A DNA stretch of 64,000 nt, from the NCBI RefSeq assembly GCF_000237825.1, contig NZ_CM001377.1:992001-1056000 (forward strand). Direction: 5' to 3'. The stretch's first letter is position 1, and each line of letters begins with the position of its first letter. Source of the DNA: Thermanaerovibrio velox DSM 12556 (GTDB lineage Bacteria > Synergistota > Synergistia > Synergistales > Synergistaceae). The notes beneath the pieces were generated by a model. The model did no database searches, was not told where the DNA came from, and worked only from the letters and a program-made list of their open reading frames with translations. Made by a program: the position numbers and the translations under genes. Shown here piece after piece: positions 36,460 to 45,643 of the stretch.

Positions 36460-37203
36460 CTACATGGTCATTCCGCCATCAACAGCTATCACCTGTCCGG
36501 TGATGTAAGAGGCACCCTCGGAAGCTAAAAAAGCCACAAGCTCTGCCACATCCTCCGGTGTCCCCGTCCGGCCAAGGGGTATCTGACCCTTTAAAGCCTC
36601 CTTGACCGAATCACCAAGAACCCTGGTCATATCAGTGTCTATATACCCGGGAGCCACCACGTTAGCGGTGATCCCACGGCTAGCCACCTCCCTGGCCAAG
36701 CTCTTGGTAAACCCTATTAACCCCGCCTTAGCAGCGGAGTAGTTGGCCTGTCCTGCGTTCCCAATAAGCCCGACTACGGAGCTTATGTTTATTATCCTAC
36801 CCCATCTGGCCTTGGTCATCCCCCGAAGAACCTGCCTAACACAGAGAAAAGCGGATGTCAGGTTGGTCCTTACGACCTCATCCCAGTCAGAATCCTTCAT
36901 CCTCATGAGAAGGCCATCCCTGGTGATCCCCGCATTGTTGACAAGGACCTCCACTGGTCCCATAGCAGCTTCCACCCGCTCAAACATGGACGCCACAGAA
37001 GATGGGTCACTTACATCGGCCTTAAATATCTCCGCCTCCCCACCCATATCGCGGATCCTATCGCGCACCTCCGCCGCTTTATCCTCAGAAGAGTTGTAAT
37101 TAACCGCAACCCTAAAACCGTCCATCCCAAGTCGGAGTGCCACCGCCCTGCCTATGCCCCTACTGGCACCGGTCACAAGAGCCACCTTTCGGTGCGAAGA
37201 CAT
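36460..37203 (-). CDS. fabG: 3-oxoacyl-ACP reductase
   Basis: A short-chain dehydrogenase that reduces 3-oxoacyl-ACP with NADPH. The 247-residue length is typical. It has the Rossmann motif [16 protein letters not shown], the catalytic Ser in [15 protein letters not shown] with Tyr and Lys, and the end [15 protein letters not shown], which marks FabG among SDRs. ATG 37203 has GGGGGTG 9 nt upstream; the overlapping GTG 37215 is less likely. fabD precedes it directly. Confidence 0.96.
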   Translation of the reverse strand: MSSHRKVALVTGASRGIGRAVALRLGMDGFRVAVNYNSSEDKAAEVRDRIRDMGGEAEIFKADVSDPSSVASMFERVEAAMGPVEVLVNNAGITRDGLLMRMKDSDWDEVVRTNLTSAFLCVRQVLRGMTKARWGRIINISSVVGLIGNAGQANYSAAKAGLIGFTKSLAREVASRGITANVVAPGYIDTDMTRVLGDSVKEALKGQIPLGRTGTPEDVAELVAFLASEGASYITGQVIAVDGGMTM

Positions 37204-37204
37204 T

Positions 37205-38155
37205 CTAGTGGTCACCCCCTATAAAATCAAGTAAACCTTCTAAATCTTGGACCTTTGACAGGCTAATACCCTTAACGCCCTTTACACAACGTTTAACAAG
37301 ACCAGTGAGCACGTTACCAGGTCCTATTTCCACGAAACGCTGAACTCCTGCGTCCACCATAGTCTTCACACTGTCTAACCAAAGGACGGGAGAATATGTC
37401 TGCTCAAGAAGCCGACCTTTTATATCCTCTATATCCCTCCTTGGTTGGGCATCCACGTTCGAAACCAACGGAAAGGACGGGGCAGACCAACTCACCGAGC
37501 CAAAGGCCTCCCGCAAGGCATCAGCCACAGGTCTCATGAGCGAACAGTGGAAAGGAGCGCTAACCTTCAGCGGGATAACCTTAGATGCTCCGGCTTCCTT
37601 TGCCATCTGAGCTGCCACATCCACCGCAGAAGCCTCTCCAGATATCACTATTTGTCCCGGGGCGTTGTAGTTGGCCATCTCGCACACCCCATGGGAACAC
37701 GCTCTGGAGCAGATATCCCTCACCACGTCTACATCAAGGCCGAGAACCGCCACCATGGCCCCCTTGCCCAACGGGACCGCCTCCTGCATCTTGCTCCCCC
37801 TGAGGTGTACAAGCCTCACCGCATCCGCCACCGATATCGCTCCTGCGGCCGCTAACGCCGTGTACTCACCAAGGCTATGCCCCGCCACAAAGGCGGGAGA
37901 CAGAGAAATGCCCTTATCGCTTCTCAGGGCCGCCCAAATAGCCAGCGAAACGGTCAATATGGCAGGTTGAGTCAACGCGGTCTTCTTCAACTCATCCTCC
38001 GGACCGGAAAATATTATCTCTGAAAGGGCAAAACCCAAGGCAGAATCCGCTTCCTCAAAGACCTTCCTGGCAGAAGGGTAAGACTCGTAGAAATCCCGCC
38101 CCATACCCACTTCTTGTGCCCCCTGGCCTGGGAAGACCAGCGCGTAATCGCTCAT
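37205..38155 (-). CDS. fabD: malonyl-CoA-ACP transacylase
   Basis: It loads malonyl groups on ACP. The 316-residue product starts with [15 protein letters not shown], has the active-site [14 protein letters not shown] with the nucleophilic Ser, [10 protein letters not shown] with the catalytic His, and [11 protein letters not shown] near the end. It lies in the order fabK-fabD-fabG with gaps of 1 nt on each side. Confidence 0.97.
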   Translation of the reverse strand: MSDYALVFPGQGAQEVGMGRDFYESYPSARKVFEEADSALGFALSEIIFSGPEDELKKTALTQPAILTVSLAIWAALRSDKGISLSPAFVAGHSLGEYTALAAAGAISVADAVRLVHLRGSKMQEAVPLGKGAMVAVLGLDVDVVRDICSRACSHGVCEMANYNAPGQIVISGEASAVDVAAQMAKEAGASKVIPLKVSAPFHCSLMRPVADALREAFGSVSWSAPSFPLVSNVDAQPRRDIEDIKGRLLEQTYSPVLWLDSVKTMVDAGVQRFVEIGPGNVLTGLVKRCVKGVKGISLSKVQDLEGLLDFIGGDH

Positions 38156-38156
38156 C

Positions 38157-39140
38157 CTACATTCCCTCCTCTAGACAGAGAGACCTAAAAAAGCTTCCCA
38201 CAACACCCATATTCTCCGCCACATCCGCCGCTTGGGCAAATATCCTCCTTATGACCTCGGCGGCACTGGGGATATCATCGATCATGCCAGCACACTGACC
38301 AGCCATAACCGATCCCCATTCCACATCCCCATCAACCACCGCAGCCCTGAGCCTTCCGGAACCAAAAGCCTCTATCTCCTCAACAGAAGCCCCGTTCCTC
38401 TCCATCTCCTCAAACTTGGTGGAGAATTTGTTCTTTATACACCTTACGGGGTGACCAGTTGAACGGCCGGTAACAACCGTGCTCCTATCACCCGCCTTAA
38501 GTATCATCTCCTTATACCTCTGGTGAGCCGAACATTCCCTCACACAAACAAACCTGGTACCCATTTGAACCCCTTCTGCCCCTAAAGCGAAAGCCGCAGC
38601 AACCCCTCGGCCATCGGCAATTCCTCCGGCAGCTATCACGGGGATGGAAACTGCATCCACTACCTGCGGCACCAGGGCGAAGGTGGATATCTCCCCTATA
38701 TGCCCACCAGACTCCAACCCCTCCGCTATAACAGCGTCAGCCCCCTGCTGCTCAACCCGCCGTGCATGAGCAACCGAAGCCACAACTGGTATTATCTTAG
38801 CCCCCAAGGGCTTAAGCCTCTCTATAACCTTACCGGGCTTCCCAGCCCCAGTGGTTATGACCGGCACCCTATGAACCGCGGCTATCTCGATTACGTCGTC
38901 CGCAGTGGGGGATAGCAGCATTATGTTGAGACCGAATGGACGATCTGTCAGTTCCCTGACCCGATGAAGCTCCCGATCCAACAGTTCAGGGGGCATGTTA
39001 GCCGCAGCTATGATCCCAAGACCACCTGCGTTACTAACCGCCGCAGCCAGCTGAGCATCCGCGACCCAAGCCATACCACCCTGAAAGACCGGGTACCTTA
39101 TCCCAGTAAGCTCTAAGATCCTATTAGACAAGGACATCAA
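38157..39140 (-). CDS. fabK: enoyl-ACP reductase II (FMN-dependent)
   Basis: FabK carries out the last reduction of each elongation cycle with FMN. The 327-residue protein is related to nitronate monooxygenases: YPVFQGGMAWVAD at the start, GLGIIAAANM, FGLNIMLLSP, VIAEGLESGGHIG, and the FMN-phosphate segment VIAAGGIADGRGVAAAFALGA. Its place between fabH and fabD supports FabK rather than nitronate monooxygenase. No FabI is seen in the window, so triclosan resistance would be expected from family knowledge. The start (TTG 39140 or ATG 39137) is uncertain. Confidence 0.94.
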   Translation of the reverse strand: MMSLSNRILELTGIRYPVFQGGMAWVADAQLAAAVSNAGGLGIIAAANMPPELLDRELHRVRELTDRPFGLNIMLLSPTADDVIEIAAVHRVPVITTGAGKPGKVIERLKPLGAKIIPVVASVAHARRVEQQGADAVIAEGLESGGHIGEISTFALVPQVVDAVSIPVIAAGGIADGRGVAAAFALGAEGVQMGTRFVCVRECSAHQRYKEMILKAGDRSTVVTGRSTGHPVRCIKNKFSTKFEEMERNGASVEEIEAFGSGRLRAAVVDGDVEWGSVMAGQCAGMIDDIPSAAEVIRRIFAQAADVAENMGVVGSFFRSLCLEEGM

Positions 39141-39156
39141 CTCTCACGGGCACCTC

Positions 39157-40161
39157 CTAAAACTCCATCAACATGGCCCCATAGGTCATGCCAGCTCCGA
39201 AGGAGGAGATCACTACTTTATCCCCCTTACGAATACGCCCAGAAACAATCGCCTCGTGAAGAGCCATCATTATCGAGGCACAGGAGGTGTTGCCATATTT
39301 ATCCAAGTTCACCACCGCCCGCTCCTCTGGGACCCCAAGACGCCTCAACACTCCCTCCATTATCCTCCAATTCGCCTGATGGAAAACCCAGCTGGAGACA
39401 TCCCCCGGAGCGAAACCCATTTCACCAAGAAAACCATCAAGGAACGGCGGTATCTCGCGATTTACGAACTTAAATACATCGTTACCCTTCATCTTGACCC
39501 AGTGAAGACCCTGGTCTACCGTTTCGTGAGATGCAGGATGCTCGACAAGACCTCCCATCAGGGTTATGAGATCATGCTTCGCACCATCAGCCTTCAACGA
39601 AAAACCAAGAACCCTACCAGATAACCCCTCATCCCTTGCAGGACCCAAAACAACCGCCCCAGCGCCATCGCCAAAGAGGACACAGGTATTCCGATCGTTC
39701 CAGTCAACCAGCCTAGATAGGACTTCCGCTCCAACCACTAATATGTATTTAAACACACCAGATGCTACAAAGGACGCTCCCATGGCCAAGGCGTAAAGGG
39801 ATCCGGTACAGCCGGACTGCACATCTGCAGCCCCAGCCTTAACAGCCCCAAGGCGCCCCTGCAACTTAGCCGCCACGGATGGGAAAAGGGTATCCGGCGA
39901 GTTGGTTCCAACCAATATAAGATCCAGATCTTCAGGAGATATCCCCGCCCTCTCAAGGGCCATCCTAGAAGCCTCTTCAGATATGTCGGAGGTTAGAACC
40001 CCTTCCTCCGCTACAAACCTGGTCCTTATGCCGGTTCTCTCAACTATCCATTGATCAGAGGTATCTACCATCTTTTCCAAATCTTGGTTGGTGACCACCT
40101 TACCAGGCACCGCCATTCCGCTGCCAAGCACAGCCACCCCCAAGCCGCCCAATTTAGGCAT
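39157..40161 (-). CDS. fabH: 3-oxoacyl-ACP synthase III
   Basis: It starts fatty-acid synthesis by joining acetyl-CoA (or a branched starter) to malonyl-ACP. The 334-residue product has SDQWIVERTGIRTR, the active-site Cys in DVQSGCTGSLYAL, the catalytic His in WVFHQANWRIM, and GNTSCASIMMAL with the Asn. The residues around the Cys differ from the common ACAGF, but the Cys-His-Asn triad is complete. ATG comes immediately after the plsX stop. Confidence 0.96.
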   Translation of the reverse strand: MPKLGGLGVAVLGSGMAVPGKVVTNQDLEKMVDTSDQWIVERTGIRTRFVAEEGVLTSDISEEASRMALERAGISPEDLDLILVGTNSPDTLFPSVAAKLQGRLGAVKAGAADVQSGCTGSLYALAMGASFVASGVFKYILVVGAEVLSRLVDWNDRNTCVLFGDGAGAVVLGPARDEGLSGRVLGFSLKADGAKHDLITLMGGLVEHPASHETVDQGLHWVKMKGNDVFKFVNREIPPFLDGFLGEMGFAPGDVSSWVFHQANWRIMEGVLRRLGVPEERAVVNLDKYGNTSCASIMMALHEAIVSGRIRKGDKVVISSFGAGMTYGAMLMEF

Positions 40162-41166
40162 CTAGATCCCCCCCTTGGCAAGTTCATCCTCTATGGTCTG
40201 TACTCCTCGCCTAGCCACAAAGTCCCTGGCCACCATAAGGGCGTTGCATATGGCCTTGGCCCTGGACCTTCCATGAGCCTTTATGACTGTCCCTCTAACC
40301 CCAAGGAGAGGCGTACCACCATGCCTCTCGTAGTCAAACCTATAATGAAGCTTCTTTAGCATGGGCAGCATGAAAAGGAGACCTACCTTAGGGAGGAAAC
40401 TCTTGGATATCTCCTCCTTCATGAGGTTCATGACCCCCTCCCCAAGCCCCTCACCAAATTTAAGCAGCACGTTGCCCGTATAACCATCACAAACCACCAC
40501 ATCGGTGGTCCCCAAGGGCACATCCTTACCCTCCACATAACCAACGAAGTTCAAAGAGCTCGCCTTCAGCATTTCTCTAGCCTGAAGGACCACGTCATCA
40601 CCCTTTATATCCTCCTCTCCGTTGGAGAGAAGGGCAACCGTGGGATCTGATACCCCCACAAGAGATTTCATATATATTGAACCCATGAGGGCAAACTGGG
40701 TTAAGTTAATCGGCTTGCAACGAACCGTTGCCCCAACATCCAACAGGAGGCTCACCCGGGAGGACAAAGTGGCTATTGGAACCCCTAGGCCAGGTCTATC
40801 GATGCCAGGGATCCTGCCCAATACCAATATTCCTCCAGCCACAATAGCACCCGTGTTGCCCGCAGATATGACCGCCTCCGCGTCTTTGACGCGCACCATC
40901 TCCATGGCCAGTCTCATGCTGGAGTTTCGCTTCTTCCTTATCGAGACTGACGGGGATTCATCCATTGAAATAAACTCATCGGTATGAACCAAATGTATTC
41001 TTTTCCTAACTTCAGCAGGGGCTTCATCTAAAAAGGAGGACATCTTAGATGCATCTCCCACCAGCGCCACTTGAAGGGACGAATCCATCTGACACGCCAT
41101 AATAGCCCCCCTACAGGGTTCCAAAGGGGCTTTATCTCCTCCCATGGCATCCACAGCCAAAATCAT
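40162..41166 (-). CDS. plsX: phosphate acyltransferase PlsX
   Basis: It turns acyl-ACP into acyl-phosphate for phospholipid synthesis. The 334-residue product begins ILAVDAMGGDKAP, has ISAGNTGAIVAGG, KPINLTQFALMGS and VVCDGYTGNVLLKFGEG, all family blocks. ATG 41166 has GGAGG 7 nt upstream; TTG 41172 is less likely. It lies between fapR and fabH, the Bacillus order fapR-plsX-fabD with extra genes, and is a usual target of FapR. Confidence 0.96.
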   Translation of the reverse strand: MILAVDAMGGDKAPLEPCRGAIMACQMDSSLQVALVGDASKMSSFLDEAPAEVRKRIHLVHTDEFISMDESPSVSIRKKRNSSMRLAMEMVRVKDAEAVISAGNTGAIVAGGILVLGRIPGIDRPGLGVPIATLSSRVSLLLDVGATVRCKPINLTQFALMGSIYMKSLVGVSDPTVALLSNGEEDIKGDDVVLQAREMLKASSLNFVGYVEGKDVPLGTTDVVVCDGYTGNVLLKFGEGLGEGVMNLMKEEISKSFLPKVGLLFMLPMLKKLHYRFDYERHGGTPLLGVRGTVIKAHGRSRAKAICNALMVARDFVARRGVQTIEDELAKGGI

Positions 41167-41186
41167 CCGCAATCCTCCCCCAGGAC

Positions 41187-41765
41187 TTAAAGACCGCTCT
41201 CTTGATCCAAGTTAACCACTATAAATCGCCCGATGAATATCTCCCGGTCTTTGACCCTTGTCCTAACGCTTACCACATATTTGTTGCCTTTATGAATACC
41301 CACCTTAGATCTAGCCAAGAGCTTATCCCCTACCAGCGCAGGATACCTGTATCTTATCCTCGCACTACCGGCTATCACCATCTCCGCTCCTATGGTGGCC
41401 ATGGCTAAAGTGCTGGCTTGAGCATATATGAAGTGATCCCATATCCTATCGGTACCTCTGAAGGCCATGTCCGAAGTGGCTTCCAACATAGAAAGGGCTC
41501 CCACATCGGGCTCGAGCTCAAGCAGATCCCCTACCACTTCATCCCTCGTAAGAGACCTAAGCCTGCTGCCCGCTGCCTCTGCCATCACCCTCATCCTCTC
41601 TCGAAGCTCCGGAATGCCCAATATAACCCGGTCAAGCCTTACGGTGCTTACGCTAACCTTCAGCCTCTCCGCGAGCTCCTCGTCCGTCAAAAGAGGGTTA
41701 GACTTTATGAGGTCCATAAGGACCTTGTGTCTTGCCTTGCGATGGTCGGACCTCGTTGAAATCAC
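41187..41765 (-). CDS. fapR: FapR, malonyl-CoA-sensing repressor of fatty-acid synthesis
   Basis: FapR represses fatty-acid and phospholipid genes and is released by malonyl-CoA. The 192-residue product has an N-terminal helix-turn-helix (LTDEELAERLKVSVSTVRLDR) and a C-terminal hot-dog domain (about 75-190, e.g. YAQASTLAMATIGAEMVIAG, RYRYPALVGDKLLARSKV). It is the first gene of the plsX-fab operon. A 17-bp FapR-type operator lies 6 nt upstream of the GTG, so autoregulation is expected. Confidence 0.93.
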   Translation of the reverse strand: MISTRSDHRKARHKVLMDLIKSNPLLTDEELAERLKVSVSTVRLDRVILGIPELRERMRVMAEAAGSRLRSLTRDEVVGDLLELEPDVGALSMLEATSDMAFRGTDRIWDHFIYAQASTLAMATIGAEMVIAGSARIRYRYPALVGDKLLARSKVGIHKGNKYVVSVRTRVKDREIFIGRFIVVNLDQESGL

Positions 41766-41771
41766 TTCCTC

Positions 41772-41788
41772 TTAGCATCTGGTACTAA
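41772..41788. promoter_or_regulatory. FapR operator
   Basis: On the minus strand TTAGTACCAGATGCTAA, a near-palindrome matching the Bacillus FapR box (TTAGTACCTGATACTAA-like) at most positions. It lies about +16 to +32 from the predicted start of transcription and just before the fapR start codon. Confidence 0.82.
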
Positions 41789-41809
41789 TAACTGCTCAGA
41801 ATGCCTGAG

Positions 41810-41838
41810 AGTATAAAAAAACTCGCCTCCGCCGTCAA
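41810..41838 (-). promoter_or_regulatory. promoter of the fapR-plsX-fab operon
   Basis: TTGACG, exactly 17 nt and TATACT on the minus strand. The -35 lies in the loop of the rpmF terminator and the T-run of that terminator runs into the -10. The FapR operator follows within 25 nt. Confidence 0.77.
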
Positions 41839-41852
41839 TAGGCAAAGGCGAG
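41814..41852 (-). terminator. rho-independent terminator of ackA-yceD-rpmF
   Basis: On the minus strand CTCGCC-TT-TGCC pairs with GGCG-GA-GGCGAG, followed by seven T. It begins 31 nt after the rpmF stop and overlaps the next promoter. Confidence 0.82.
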
Positions 41853-41883
41853 CGAGAACCGAAGGCTAAAACCGAACCCCCTG

Positions 41884-42078
41884 CTACTCCTTCTCCTCGG
41901 AACCCTTAACCACCTGCCTGCCCCTGTAGTATCCACAGGCAGGACAGGCCCTGTAGGTCTGAATTGTCTCCCCACAGTGGGAACAGGTAGTAAGGCTGGG
42001 AACATCCAGAGCCCCAAGCCAATGGGCCTTCCTGTTGTGAGTCCTAGAGTGGGAAACGCGCCTCTTGGGCGTGGCCAT
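41884..42078 (-). CDS. rpmF: 50S ribosomal protein L32
   Basis: A 64-residue ribosomal protein. It begins MATPKRRVSHSRTHNRKAHW and carries the zinc-ribbon pattern C-x2-C...C-x2-C (CSHCGE, CPACGYY). ATG follows a short gap after yceD, the usual partner. A terminator follows. Confidence 0.97.
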   Translation of the reverse strand: MATPKRRVSHSRTHNRKAHWLGALDVPSLTTCSHCGETIQTYRACPACGYYRGRQVVKGSEEKE

Positions 42079-42096
42079 CGAAAAACACCCCCTTCA

Positions 42097-42663
42097 TCAT
42101 TTTTCTTCCCCCAACCCTTGGAGCTTTAGCCGCAAGACCTCCATTCGAGGATCCGTGACAACGCCACCACATCCACATGGGCCATCGTTGAGATCGGCTC
42201 CACAAGACGGGCAAAGCCCCAAACAATCATCCTTACAGACCAACCTGAAAGGGATCGAGGAGGCAAGAACCTCCCAAAGGATGGGGACCAAATCAATTCT
42301 GTCGGACCAAGAATCTAGATTACACCAAAATTCCTCTTCTTGGAAGCCCTCCGCTTTAGCCTCCGAGATCCCATCTCCTCCTACAGAGATGAAAAAAGAG
42401 TCCTCCCCCTCGACGGTTGTTATGGCATCCCCAAGACAACGGGCACATTGGCCAGCGATCTCGCACTTAAAAGAGACCCTTAGCACAACTCCCCCTGAGG
42501 TTCGGGTGGCCAGGACAACGAAGTTCAACCCTCTTGGGAACGAATACCCCAACCGGTCATCGGTGATTGCAAGAAAGATCCTCTCTTCCAGGTCTGATCC
42601 GTCTTGAGGTATGGCGTTTAAGGGAATCTCTTCCTGCCAATCAAGAGGAAAGGGTTTTTCCAT
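42097..42663 (-). CDS. YceD/DUF177 family protein
   Basis: A 188-residue cytosolic protein of the YceD family, which is almost always next to rpmF and has been linked to 23S rRNA processing. The family cysteines are present: CARCLG in the middle, then CKDDCLGLCPSCGADLN and CGCGG near the end, probably a metal site. ATG follows the ackA stop by 6 nt, and rpmF lies 18 nt downstream, so ackA-yceD-rpmF is one unit. Confidence 0.9.
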   Translation of the reverse strand: MEKPFPLDWQEEIPLNAIPQDGSDLEERIFLAITDDRLGYSFPRGLNFVVLATRTSGGVVLRVSFKCEIAGQCARCLGDAITTVEGEDSFFISVGGDGISEAKAEGFQEEEFWCNLDSWSDRIDLVPILWEVLASSIPFRLVCKDDCLGLCPSCGADLNDGPCGCGGVVTDPRMEVLRLKLQGLGEEK

Positions 42664-42669
42664 GCCAAC

Positions 42670-43866
42670 TTATCCTCTAAGCACCAATTCCTTGGTATCC
42701 CTGGCTATAACCAATTCCTCGTTGGTTGGTATCACAAAGACCTTAACCCTGGAATCCGGCGCGCTTAGCTCGGCCTCCTTGCCCCTCACCTTATTCTTAG
42801 ATGGGTCAAACTTAACCCCCAAGAACTCAAGATGCTTACAAACCTCTTCCCTAACCAGGTCGCTGTTCTCTCCAATTCCAGCGGTAAATACTATGGCATC
42901 CAACCCGCCCATAGCCGCAGCATAGGCTCCTATGTACTTCCTTATGCCGTAACACAACATATCAAAAGCCAGCTTGGCCCGCTCGTTACCCTTCTCCATG
43001 GCCTCCTCTACATCCCTCATGTCGCTGGAGATGCCGCTTATCCCGCAGACACCGCTCTTCTTGTGAACCACATCGCTCACAGTCTTAGCATCTCCATACT
43101 TCTCCATGAGATATATCATCACCGATGGGTCAAGATTCCCGGACCTAGTACCCATAAGAATTCCCTCAGTGGTACCATAACCGAGACTGGTATCAACGCT
43201 CTTACCTCCATCCACAGCGGTTATGGAACTCCCATTACCAAGGTGACAGGTGACTATTTTAAGTTGTTCTACGGGCCTGTTCATCACCTGAGCCACCCGG
43301 TGAGCCACGTAGAAATGGCTGGTGCCGTGGAAACCATAACGACGCACCCTATCCACCTGGTAATGCTCATAGGGAATACCGTACATGTAAGCATGAGGAG
43401 GCATGGTCTGATGAAAAGCGGTATCAAACACCGCCACGTTGGGCAACCCAGGCAGGGCGTTCATGACCGCCTTTATCCCCATGAGGTTGGCGGGGTTGTG
43501 GAGAGGCGCTAATGGGATAACCTCTTCAATACCCTTAAGGACCTCCTGATCCACAAGCACGGAGCTGGTAAAACGCTCGCCTCCGTGAACTACCCGGTGG
43601 CCTGCGGCGGAAAGCTCAGAAAGATCCTTGAGCACCCCGTGATGCAAATCCAACAGGGCATCAATAACCAGCTTCACCGCCACGTCGTGGTTAGGAATGT
43701 CGGTCTCCTTTACCACCGGATCCATCCCTACCTTCACATGCTTGATCCTGGATCCATGGATACCGATTCTCTCAACCAGCCCCTTAGCCAAAAGGGTCTC
43801 ATCGGACATGTCGATGAGCTGGTACTTCAAAGATGAGCTTCCGCAGTTCAACACCAAGACCTTCAC
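42670..43866 (-). CDS. ackA: acetate kinase
   Basis: It makes ATP and acetate from acetyl phosphate, a main energy step in fermenting anaerobes. The 398-residue product, from GTG 43866 with GGAGGGAGG 10 nt upstream, has VLVLNCGSSSLKYQL, VAVFDTAFHQTMP, RRYGFHGTSHFYV, CHLGNGSSITAVDGGKSVDTS and GIGENSDLVREEVC. The frame stays open further upstream but without start signals. No phosphotransacetylase gene is adjacent. It is divergent from tmcAL. Confidence 0.97.
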   Translation of the reverse strand: MKVLVLNCGSSSLKYQLIDMSDETLLAKGLVERIGIHGSRIKHVKVGMDPVVKETDIPNHDVAVKLVIDALLDLHHGVLKDLSELSAAGHRVVHGGERFTSSVLVDQEVLKGIEEVIPLAPLHNPANLMGIKAVMNALPGLPNVAVFDTAFHQTMPPHAYMYGIPYEHYQVDRVRRYGFHGTSHFYVAHRVAQVMNRPVEQLKIVTCHLGNGSSITAVDGGKSVDTSLGYGTTEGILMGTRSGNLDPSVMIYLMEKYGDAKTVSDVVHKKSGVCGISGISSDMRDVEEAMEKGNERAKLAFDMLCYGIRKYIGAYAAAMGGLDAIVFTAGIGENSDLVREEVCKHLEFLGVKFDPSKNKVRGKEAELSAPDSRVKVFVIPTNEELVIARDTKELVLRG

Positions 43867-43947
43867 AAAAATCCAGCCTCCCTCCACTTGACTACCCAAC
43901 CCGGCGGAAACTATCCTTACCCAGCCAACGCCGGGAGGTGACCTCAT

Positions 43948-45195
43948 TTGTATGATACTCCCATAATCGGGATAGTTGCAGAATATAACCCATTGCATAA
44001 AGGACACAAACACCACTTAGAAAGCACCAAGGAGCTATTCCCCAACTGCCCCATCGTGGTGGTACTGTCCGCCAACTTCGTCCAAAGGGGCGAACCCGCA
44101 TTCCTCGACAAATGGAGCCGGGCGGAAGCGGCCCTCAAAGCCGGAGCAGACCTCGTCTTAGACCTGCCGACCCCCTTCTCATGTCATCAAGCCCAGGTCT
44201 TCGCTTCCGCAGCGGTGGACATCCTATGGGGCACCGGACTGGTGACCCACATGTCCTTTGGGATGGAAGACCCTAGTGATCTCCTTGAAAAAGCCGGATC
44301 CATATTAATACAGGAACCCCCTGCCTTCAAGCACAGCCTTAAGAAATGGCTGAACCAAGGGTTCTCTTTCGTAGAAGCCAGGACCAGGGCATTGGATGAG
44401 GTCGAACCGGGCCTCGGAGGCTTCCTAAAGGGATCAAATAATCTGCTGGCTCTGGCATACAAGATTAGGATAATGTCTCGGGGGCTCCCTATAAAGACCG
44501 TTGCCATAAGGAGAATAGGCGCCGGGTATAACGAAAAGGACTTCTATGACATCCCCAGCGCCACCGCTGTAAGAAGCCTATGGGCATCCGACAAAAAAGA
44601 ACGGGCCTTGGAAGGCCTCCCGGATTTCTCCCGCGAAATACTTGAACGGGAGGAAAAGCTGGGAAGGGTTGTCCTCCGGGGAAACCCCACCTGGTGGGAC
44701 CTGCTTCGTTGGAAAATACTGAGCTCCTCCAGAGAAGAAATCTCCTTATCCGCCGAGATGTCCGAAGGGCTTGAGAACAGCTTGAAGAAATGGGCTGCTA
44801 AAGCCCTCAGCTATGACGAATTCCTAGACATGATGGTAAGCCGCCGCTATCCAAGGAGCAGGATACAACGACTGTGCTGCCATCTTCTACTAGGCTATAA
44901 CCACTGGTTTAACCGAGCGGCCCAAAGGTTGGGACCATCCTGGATAGGAGTCCTGGGCATGAGCCCTGTTGGAAACTCTCTATTACGGCGCATGAGGGAA
45001 TCCGCCAGGCTTCCGGTGATCTCCCGCTTCACATCCCCAAGGGACCAATACTCCAGGGAACTGCTTAAAATAGAGGAGAGGGCCTGTAGGCTCTGGGAAA
45101 TGCTAGTCAAAGGTGATGTCGACTACTTCCGAAGCCGAAGGGTTATTAGGACCTTCGAAAGTCCACCGGCGGGATCCTCTCCCTCATCCTTCTGA
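43948..45195 (+). CDS. tmcAL: tRNA(Met) cytidine acetate ligase TmcAL (YlbM family)
   Basis: TmcAL makes N4-acetylcytidine at the wobble C34 of elongator tRNA-Met, using acetate and ATP. The 415-residue product has the nucleotidyltransferase signature GIVAEYNPLHKGHKHHL, VVLSANFVQRGEPAFLDKWSRAE and GSNNLLALAYKI. TTG start with GGAGGTG 7 nt upstream. It is divergent from ackA across an 82-bp gap, and its last 50 nt overlap coaD on the other strand. The likely substrate tRNA is at 8.1 kb. Confidence 0.92.
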   Translation: MYDTPIIGIVAEYNPLHKGHKHHLESTKELFPNCPIVVVLSANFVQRGEPAFLDKWSRAEAALKAGADLVLDLPTPFSCHQAQVFASAAVDILWGTGLVTHMSFGMEDPSDLLEKAGSILIQEPPAFKHSLKKWLNQGFSFVEARTRALDEVEPGLGGFLKGSNNLLALAYKIRIMSRGLPIKTVAIRRIGAGYNEKDFYDIPSATAVRSLWASDKKERALEGLPDFSREILEREEKLGRVVLRGNPTWWDLLRWKILSSSREEISLSAEMSEGLENSLKKWAAKALSYDEFLDMMVSRRYPRSRIQRLCCHLLLGYNHWFNRAAQRLGPSWIGVLGMSPVGNSLLRRMRESARLPVISRFTSPRDQYSRELLKIEERACRLWEMLVKGDVDYFRSRRVIRTFESPPAGSSPSSF

Positions 45196-45643
45196 ACACC
45201 CCAGGGGGCACCATATCCTGTATGGAGCCCCCAAAGCTGTACACCTCCTTCACCCCACGACTGGACAGGTATGAGTACTGAGCGTCGGTTACAATGAACA
45301 TGGTCTCTATCTCCGGAGCCAATTGGCGATTCATCTGGGCCAGCTGAAACTCGTACTCAAAATCAGAAAGGGCCCTCAGTCCCCTTATGATTATCCGGCT
45401 TCGTTTGCGTCTCATGAAATCCACCAAGAGCCCCTCAAAGGCATCCACCTTAACCGAGGGGAGATGGCTAAGGGCCTCCCTGGCCATCATCTGCCTCTCC
45501 TCCACGCTGAACGTAGCCCTCTTTTGTGGATTGTGAAGAACCGCTACCACAAGCTCATCAAAAAGAGCTGCAGCCCTCTCCGCTATATAGACATGACCGT
45601 TGGTTATAGGGTCGAAGGACCCAGGGTAAACCGCCCTTATCAA
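45146..45643 (-). CDS. coaD: pantetheine-phosphate adenylyltransferase
   Basis: It adenylates 4'-phosphopantetheine in coenzyme A synthesis. The 165-residue product starts AVYPGSFDPITNGH, with the T/HxGH nucleotidyl motif, then RGLRALSDFEYEFQLAQMN and YSYLSSRGVKEV near the end. TTG start overlapping the rsmD stop by 4 nt. The 3' end overlaps the end of tmcAL. It is the third gene of trmB-rsmD-coaD. Confidence 0.96.
   Translation of the reverse strand: MIRAVYPGSFDPITNGHVYIAERAAALFDELVVAVLHNPQKRATFSVEERQMMAREALSHLPSVKVDAFEGLLVDFMRRKRSRIIIRGLRALSDFEYEFQLAQMNRQLAPEIETMFIVTDAQYSYLSSRGVKEVYSFGGSIQDMVPPGVFRRMRERIPPVDFRRS

Noticed and set aside
43867-44016. Upstream extension of ackA
   Set aside because: It would overlap tmcAL on the other strand; GTG 43866 has a strong ribosome site and gives the standard 398 residues.
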